The translations under genes were made by a program, and so were the position numbers. Positions 40,221 to 44,512 of a stretch of 44,512 nucleotides of DNA are shown one piece after another (position 1 is the first letter of the stretch; each line of letters begins with the position of its first letter). The DNA lies in contig CAAGGR010000071.1 in the NCBI GenBank assembly GCA_900769445.1, positions 1 through 44,512 on the forward strand. Direction: 5' to 3'. The stretch comes from an uncultured Alistipes sp. Its GTDB lineage: Bacteria; Bacteroidota; Bacteroidia; Bacteroidales; Rikenellaceae. The notes under the pieces are model-generated. The model worked only from the letters and a program-made list of their open reading frames with translations. It was not told where the DNA came from and searched no databases.

Positions 40221-40466
40221 ATTGTCCTCTCTCTTGGTTAATCCCTTCATTTGTGTTACTCTCATTGTGCTGCTATGGTACCCTCTTCTTGTCTCGCGCG
40301 CGTACGCGTGTATGTATAACATAGTGTTACTCTTGAATTATGTATTTGTATTTATTTGTATAAATATGCTAATGTAATGCATAAATATATGGTAATATGT
40401 GCGAAGAAATTTTGCTCTGTTGGCGAAATCTTTATATCCGTATCATTTAATATGTGGTATGTTGCT

Positions 40467-40493
40467 TGTGTGATACCCGCACGATATCACACA
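40467..40493. promoter_or_regulatory. Perfect inverted repeat upstream of deoC, probable operator
   Basis: TGTGTGATA (40467-40475) and TATCACACA (40485-40493) are perfect nine-base arms separated by nine bases. The right arm ends 27 bases before the deoC -33 element and no T tract follows, so it is more like a regulator site than a terminator. It recalls a CRP site (TGTGA/TCACA) but the spacing is too long. Confidence 0.55.
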
Positions 40494-40520
40494 TAAAGAC
40501 TTAAAAAATTGCTTTAGGCG

Positions 40521-40551
40521 TTGTTAGATTGAAAAATAATACCTATATTTG
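40521..40551 (+). promoter_or_regulatory. Promoter of deoC
   Basis: TTG (40521-40523) and TATATTTG (40544-40551) have the expected spacing. The transcript would begin near 40558, so the GTG at 40551 cannot be the start codon; the ATG at 40572 is. Confidence 0.65.
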
Positions 40552-40571
40552 TGATTGCAAAAAAGTTTGTT

Positions 40572-41447
40572 ATGGACTACGCAAAAGAATTAGAGAGATA
40601 TGCTCCTGCCCCAACCGAGGCGCAGGTGGCAAAGGAGGTTGCCAAGATTAAGATGGCTGCTCGCCGCAATAGCAATATTGATGTATATAAGTTCTGCTAC
40701 TCGGCAATTGACCTTACAACGCTTTCGTGCAACGACTCTGAGGAGTCTGTGCGCGCCTTTGTGCGTAAGGCTGTCGACTTCTATCAGAAGTTTCCAGATA
40801 TCCCCAATGTAGCATCTATCTGTGTCTATCCATCCTTTGTTGAGACTGTAGGTCTTGAGATAGATGGTACACCTATGCGCATTACCTCTGTTGCGGGCGC
40901 ATTCCCTGCGTCGCAGAGCTTTATCGAGGTTAAGGCATTGGAGGTCGCTATGGCTATCGAGAATGGTGCTGATGAGATTGATATCGTTCTTAATCCAGGT
41001 ATGATGCTCTCTGGCCACGCTGCTGAGGCCGCTTCCGAGGTTGAAGTGTTGCGTGAGGAGGCTAAGGATGTTGTGTTGAAGGTTATCATCGAGTCTGGTG
41101 CTCTTAAGACTCCAGAGCTTATCCGTCGTGCTTCGCTTGTCTCAATGCTTGCTGGTGCCGACTTTATTAAGACCTCTACTGGTAAGATTGATGTTGCTGC
41201 CACTCCTGAGGCTGCCTTTGTTATGTGCCACGCTATCAAGGACTACTACGAGCAGACTGGTCGCAAGGTCGGTTTCAAGGCTGCAGGTGGTGTTAAGACT
41301 CCTGAGGATGCTGCATTATACTACACCATCGTTGAGGAGGTCTTGGGTGCTGAGTGGCTCACGACTGATTTGTTCCGCATCGGAGCGTCGTCAGCGGCTA
41401 ACAATTTGATTTCGGCTATAGAGGATAAGGATATCAAATACTTTTAA
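40572..41447 (+). CDS. deoC: Deoxyribose-phosphate aldolase
   Basis: It splits 2-deoxyribose 5-phosphate into glyceraldehyde 3-phosphate and acetaldehyde in deoxynucleoside use. The 291-residue protein is longer than the common 220-residue form, like the E. coli class. The Schiff-base lysine is Lys 200 in DFIKTSTGK, the partner lysine is Lys 236 in GFKAAGGVKT, and the conserved Asp lies in DEIDIVLNPGM (about 137). No other deo gene is nearby. Its control could run through the inverted repeat upstream of the promoter. Confidence 0.95.
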   Translation: MDYAKELERYAPAPTEAQVAKEVAKIKMAARRNSNIDVYKFCYSAIDLTTLSCNDSEESVRAFVRKAVDFYQKFPDIPNVASICVYPSFVETVGLEIDGTPMRITSVAGAFPASQSFIEVKALEVAMAIENGADEIDIVLNPGMMLSGHAAEAASEVEVLREEAKDVVLKVIIESGALKTPELIRRASLVSMLAGADFIKTSTGKIDVAATPEAAFVMCHAIKDYYEQTGRKVGFKAAGGVKTPEDAALYYTIVEEVLGAEWLTTDLFRIGASSAANNLISAIEDKDIKYF

Positions 41448-41469
41448 TCCTTGCATATAGATAATATAT

Positions 41470-41515
41470 AATGCAAATGGGCTACGCTGTTGTTGCTCAT
41501 TTGCATTTCTTTTTA
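41470..41515 (+). terminator. Terminator of deoC
   Basis: AATGCAAATG-GC and GC-CATTTGCATT form a long stem, followed by TCTTTTTAG. It lies just before the HAD phosphatase gene. Confidence 0.82.
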
Positions 41516-41528
41516 GATTCAACGAGTT

Positions 41529-42179
41529 ATGAAACCAAAACTTATAATATTCGACTTCGACGGCACGTTGGGCGATACGCGCCAAAATATCATCGTTACG
41601 ATGCAGCGTACGATGCAGAGGGTAGGACTTCCCGTTAAGAGCGATAGGGAGTGTGCCTCGACAATTGGTCTTACGTTGGAGGATAGTTTTAAGGTGATGT
41701 ATCCCGATATGAGTATCGAGATGGCTGAGCAGTGCGTCGATGCCTACCGCGAGACCTTTATGGAGAGTGTCGAGGAGTTGGTGCCACAACTCTTTTCTGG
41801 TGTTAGCGACACCCTTGCGCGCCTCGATGCTATGGGTATAAAGATGAGCATCGCCTCATCGCGCCAGTCGCAGTCGTTGCTCCTCTTCTTGGGGCGTATG
41901 GGGGTGGCTCAATACTTTCCCTATGTTCTTGGCTCGGATAATGTGGTCAAGCATAAGCCTGACCCAGAGCCTGTGCTAAAGACGCTCAGAGAGCTTGATT
42001 ACAGCCCTTCAGATGTTATTGTGGTGGGCGATATGCCAGTAGATGTCGCTATGGCTCACGGCGCAGATGTGTGCGCTATTGCTGTAACCTTTGGTAATGC
42101 CACCCGTGAGGAGTTGGTAGAGGCAAAGGCAGACTATATCATCGACGACTTCTCCAAGATACTTGACATCATAGGATAA
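41529..42179 (+). CDS. HAD-family phosphatase, phosphoglycolate phosphatase-like
   Basis: A 216-residue haloacid dehalogenase-type hydrolase with a C1-cap. The nucleophile motif is DFDGTLGDT (residues 9-17: Asp 9 and Asp 11), followed by the Ser of motif II (SIASSR), a Lys of motif III (VKHKPDPEP), and GDMPVDVAMAHGAD with the motif IV acidic residue. Phosphoglycolate or another small phosphate ester is likely, but specificity cannot be read. Its stop lies four bases from the converging ruvB stop. Confidence 0.9.
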   Translation: MKPKLIIFDFDGTLGDTRQNIIVTMQRTMQRVGLPVKSDRECASTIGLTLEDSFKVMYPDMSIEMAEQCVDAYRETFMESVEELVPQLFSGVSDTLARLDAMGIKMSIASSRQSQSLLLFLGRMGVAQYFPYVLGSDNVVKHKPDPEPVLKTLRELDYSPSDVIVVGDMPVDVAMAHGADVCAIAVTFGNATREELVEAKADYIIDDFSKILDIIG

Positions 42180-42183
42180 TCCC

Positions 42184-43200
42184 CTAAAATAGCGTCTGTG
42201 GCTCATTGCCACCATAGGCGTAGCCTAAGTGCTTGTATGCAAGCTCTGTTGCCTCACGACCGCGTGGTGTGCGCTTTAGGTAGCCCTCTTTGATTAGGAA
42301 TGGCTCGTATACCTCCTCGATGGTTCCCGCCTCCTCGCTTACAGCTGTAGCCACGGTGTTGAGACCCACAGGGCCGCCGTTGAACTTCTCGATAATGGTA
42401 GCCAAAATCTTGTTGTCCATCTGGTCTAAACCACGAGCATCGATATTTAGTGCTGTGAGTGCCACGCGTGTAATCTCTACGTCGATATGCCCCTCGCCCT
42501 CGACCATTGCAAAGTCGCGGACACGACGTAGTAGGGCGTTGGCGATACGAGGTGTACCGCGTGAGCGGAGGGCAATCTCTAAGGCTGCATCGTCGTCAAT
42601 AGATATATCAAGTATTGATGCTGAGCGCTTTACGATGTTTGCAAGCACTGGTGCGTCGTAGTATTCCAAATGGCAGGTGATGCCGAATCGGGCGCGTAGT
42701 GGCGATGTTAGCAGACCACTACGTGTTGTTGCACCCACAAGGGTAAATGGCGCTAACTCAATCTGTATAGAGCGCGCTGCGGGTCCCTTATCCAAGACGA
42801 TGTCAATTTTGAAGTCCTCCATAGCCGAGTATAGATACTCCTCCACAATAGGGCTTAGACGGTGAATTTCGTCGATAAATAGCACGTCGCCAGGGTTGAG
42901 GTTTGTGAGCAATCCTGCGAGGTCGCCAGGTTTGTCGAGTACGGGGCCAGAGGTAACCTTTAGCTGCGCTCCCATCTCGTTGGCGATGATATTTGCAAGT
43001 GTGGTCTTGCCGAGTCCTGGAGGGCCATGAAGTAGTGTGTGGTCGAGCGAGTCGCCACGCATAAGTGCCGCCTTGATAAATATCTTGAGGTTTGCGACAA
43101 TCTTATCCTGACCCGAGAAGTTCTGCAACGCCTGCGGGCGTATGCGGCTCTCAAACTCCTTGTCGCTCTCGATGTTTCTTAAGTTTCTATCTACTCCCAT
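42184..43200 (-). CDS. ruvB: Holliday junction branch migration helicase RuvB
   Basis: The ATPase motor of the RuvAB complex, which moves Holliday junctions during recombination. The 338-residue protein has Walker A GPPGLGKT (59-66), Walker B FIDEIHRL, sensor motif GATTRSGLL and a C-terminal winged helix. Length and motifs are ordinary. ruvA and ruvC are not in the window. It converges on the HAD gene with only four bases between the stops. The minus-strand -7 element TAACTTTG at 43224-43231 is a candidate promoter. Confidence 0.98.
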   Translation of the reverse strand: MGVDRNLRNIESDKEFESRIRPQALQNFSGQDKIVANLKIFIKAALMRGDSLDHTLLHGPPGLGKTTLANIIANEMGAQLKVTSGPVLDKPGDLAGLLTNLNPGDVLFIDEIHRLSPIVEEYLYSAMEDFKIDIVLDKGPAARSIQIELAPFTLVGATTRSGLLTSPLRARFGITCHLEYYDAPVLANIVKRSASILDISIDDDAALEIALRSRGTPRIANALLRRVRDFAMVEGEGHIDVEITRVALTALNIDARGLDQMDNKILATIIEKFNGGPVGLNTVATAVSEEAGTIEEVYEPFLIKEGYLKRTPRGREATELAYKHLGYAYGGNEPQTLF

Positions 43201-43223
43201 ACTTGCAATGGTAATTTATAGTG

Positions 43224-43231
43224 CAAAGTTA
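43224..43231 (-). promoter_or_regulatory. -7 element (TAACTTTG) of ruvB
   Basis: TAACTTTG on the minus strand, 23 bases before the ruvB ATG. No good -33 element was seen. It lies 56 bases from the FKBP -7 element on the other strand. Confidence 0.5.
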
Positions 43232-43287
43232 ACAAAACTATTCTAATTATTTACTTTGAAGGAGTGCTAACATTACGATTTTTTATT

Positions 43288-43295
43288 TATCTTTG
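43288..43295 (+). promoter_or_regulatory. -7 element (TATCTTTG) of the FKBP gene
   Basis: TATCTTTG fits TAnnTTTG and predicts a leader of about 95 bases. The -33 region has no TTTG at the right distance. Confidence 0.55.
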
Positions 43296-43397
43296 CGCGA
43301 TTATGTTTTTTGTGGAGGGTGTAATCCGCAAAATGCTAAGATAGAGAACTTAAATTGTAAAAAGAGATTATTACATAACTTAAACAAAACAATTAAA

Positions 43398-44396
43398 ATG
43401 AAAAAGATTTTGACCTTCGCAGCTATCATTGCTGCATCGCTTTCAATCGTTGCTTGTGGCAACAATAGCGGAAAGCAGATCGACTCATTGTCTTATGCTA
43501 TCGGCGCAGACCTTGGTCTTAACCTTAGCCTCGGTATGAAGGATTTTGACCTCGACCGTGAGATTGTTATCGCTAACATCAAGGATTTCTACAAGAATGG
43601 CGATGTTGAGGGTGAGGAGATTAAGGAGGTACGCAACCAGATGATGCAGTACCAGTACACTGTTCTTATGCCTTTTATGTACGCTAAGCGTTCACAGGAT
43701 ATGCTTGGTAGCGACCAGCCAGATACATTGCCAGCATTGCCAGAGCTTTACAACGAGGAGTTTACTCGTGAGAAGGTATCTACTATGATGGGTAAGAATA
43801 TGGGTGCTGCTGTTAAGGGCGTAGATGCAGATATCAACATGAAGCACGTGCTTATGGCTATCGAGGATGCTAAGCGTGTTGAGGAGCCAGTATACATCGA
43901 CTCACTTATGCGTCTAACTCAGGAGCAGATGCAGAGCGTTTTCCAGCGTCATGCTGAGAATATGCGCGCTAAGGCTCAGGCTGAGCGCGAGAAGGCTCTA
44001 AAGGAGAACGCAGAGCAGTCTGAGAAGTGGCTTGCAGAGATCGAGAAGCAGGAGGGCGTGCAGAAGACAGAGTCTGGTCTTCTCTATCGTATCGACCGCG
44101 AGGGCGAGGGCGCTCAGGCAACTGCTGACTCAGATGTAGTTCTTGTAAACTACGAGGGTAAGACTCGCACAGGCAAGGTATTCGACTCAAGCTACGAGCG
44201 TAACGAGCCTATCTCATTCCCACTTAGCGGTGTTATCAAGGGTTGGACTGAGGGTATGAAGCTTGTAAAGGCTGGCGGCCAGATTACTCTTTGGATTCCA
44301 TCAGCCCTCGCATATGGCGAGAATGGCGCAGGTTCAGATATCGGTCCTAACGAGGCTTTGGAGTTTAAGGTGGAGCTTCTTGAGGTTAACCCTTAA
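43398..44396 (+). CDS. FKBP-type peptidyl-prolyl isomerase, lipoprotein
   Basis: It speeds cis-trans isomerisation of proline bonds in envelope proteins. The 332-residue protein starts with a lipoprotein signal (lipobox LSIVAC, Cys 20). An N-terminal helical dimerisation domain of the FkpA/Mip type follows, then a long charged helix (about 205-240, rich in EKALKEN-type residues), and the FKBP domain with VLVNYEGKTRTGKVFDSSYERNEPISFPL and WTEGMKLVKAGGQITLWIPSALAYGENG. The ATG at 43398 is chosen because the signal peptide starts there; a frame extending upstream overlaps the promoter. An inverted-repeat element starts at the base after the stop. Confidence 0.93.
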   Translation: MKKILTFAAIIAASLSIVACGNNSGKQIDSLSYAIGADLGLNLSLGMKDFDLDREIVIANIKDFYKNGDVEGEEIKEVRNQMMQYQYTVLMPFMYAKRSQDMLGSDQPDTLPALPELYNEEFTREKVSTMMGKNMGAAVKGVDADINMKHVLMAIEDAKRVEEPVYIDSLMRLTQEQMQSVFQRHAENMRAKAQAEREKALKENAEQSEKWLAEIEKQEGVQKTESGLLYRIDREGEGAQATADSDVVLVNYEGKTRTGKVFDSSYERNEPISFPLSGVIKGWTEGMKLVKAGGQITLWIPSALAYGENGAGSDIGPNEALEFKVELLEVNP

Positions 44397-44512
44397 TTTC
44401 TTGTGATAAGGGGTCATCTTCGACTCTTCAGTCAAAATGGCGAATGGGAAATACGCTCAGTATGTCCCATCCGCCATTTTTCGTGTCAGAGCCAAATCTG
44501 ACCCCTTCTGAC
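44397..44512. repeat. Nested inverted-repeat element, copy 2 (cut by the window end)
   Basis: It begins at the base after the FKBP stop, like copy 1 after the lipoprotein stop. The first 19 bases match copy 1 exactly (TTTCTTGTGATAAGGGGTCA region). AAGGGGTCA (44408-44416) pairs with TGACCCCTT (44499-44507). The core stem keeps ATGGGAAATAC (44444-44454) against GTATGTCCCAT (44460-44470), while the flanking pairs changed together: AAAATGGCG / CGCCATTTT here, AAAGCCCG / CGGGCTTT in copy 1. The window ends inside the 3' outer arm. Confidence 0.85.

Overview
The window looks like the chromosome of a member of the Bacteroidales, most likely Alistipes or another Rikenellaceae relative. Three things support this. 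Several genes have promoters of the Bacteroidetes type (TTTG, about 19 bases, then TAnnTTTG). Shine-Dalgarno sequences are weak or absent. The gene content is typical: a DUF2795 small protein, a stand-alone phosphatidylserine decarboxylase in an ftsH-cdsA operon, and FKBP and TPR lipoproteins. The genus is an inference; the phylum is well supported.

Layout. Bases 1-431 hold no gene that I can support, but they contain a tRNA-like 3' end followed by a terminator and a 20-base direct repeat. A complete tRNA-Glu(CUC) unit on the minus strand follows. Bases 713-6744 are an envelope-glycan locus: a divergent TagB/TagF-like glycerophosphotransferase, then two tandem LicD paralogues, a TagD-type cytidylyltransferase fused to a Gfo/Idh/MocA oxidoreductase, an SDR and a family 2 glycosyltransferase. 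Together they look like a pathway that makes a CDP-activated polyol (or similar small alcohol) and transfers its phosphate to a surface glycan. This is the best candidate for an undescribed system here.

Bases 6827-16989 are a long minus-strand run (trpS, ClC channel, ychF, SIMPL protein, gltX, galM, BaiN-like flavoprotein, a shrunken methyltransferase-like protein, PduO-type adenosyltransferase, then a separately promoted DUF2795 gene). oxyR diverges from trpS. Bases 18322-23713 are the operon rsfS-ftsH-cdsA-psd-AI-2E family transporter-stand-alone flavokinase. A convergent pair of terminators separates it from dsbD and the minus-strand operon apbE-lipid kinase-AraC.

From 29007 the plus strand carries rpsO (with a structured leader), pnp, an abundant-looking OmpA/TPR lipoprotein, a repeat-rich spacer, a tiny zinc-ribbon protein, a peroxiredoxin, recA, a RelA/SpoT enzyme, a HIT protein, an XRE-type regulator behind an AT-rich spacer with repeated operator-like sites, deoC and a HAD phosphatase. 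ruvB is on the minus strand, and a secreted FKBP isomerase closes the window.

The most striking non-coding signal is a nested inverted-repeat element of about 123 bases. It begins directly after the stop codons of the OmpA/TPR lipoprotein (33677) and of the FKBP lipoprotein (44397). Part of its central stem differs between the copies by base-pair-preserving changes. A second recurring signal is a short TAATTAGTAATT-like sequence that starts at or just after the stop codons of four unrelated genes.
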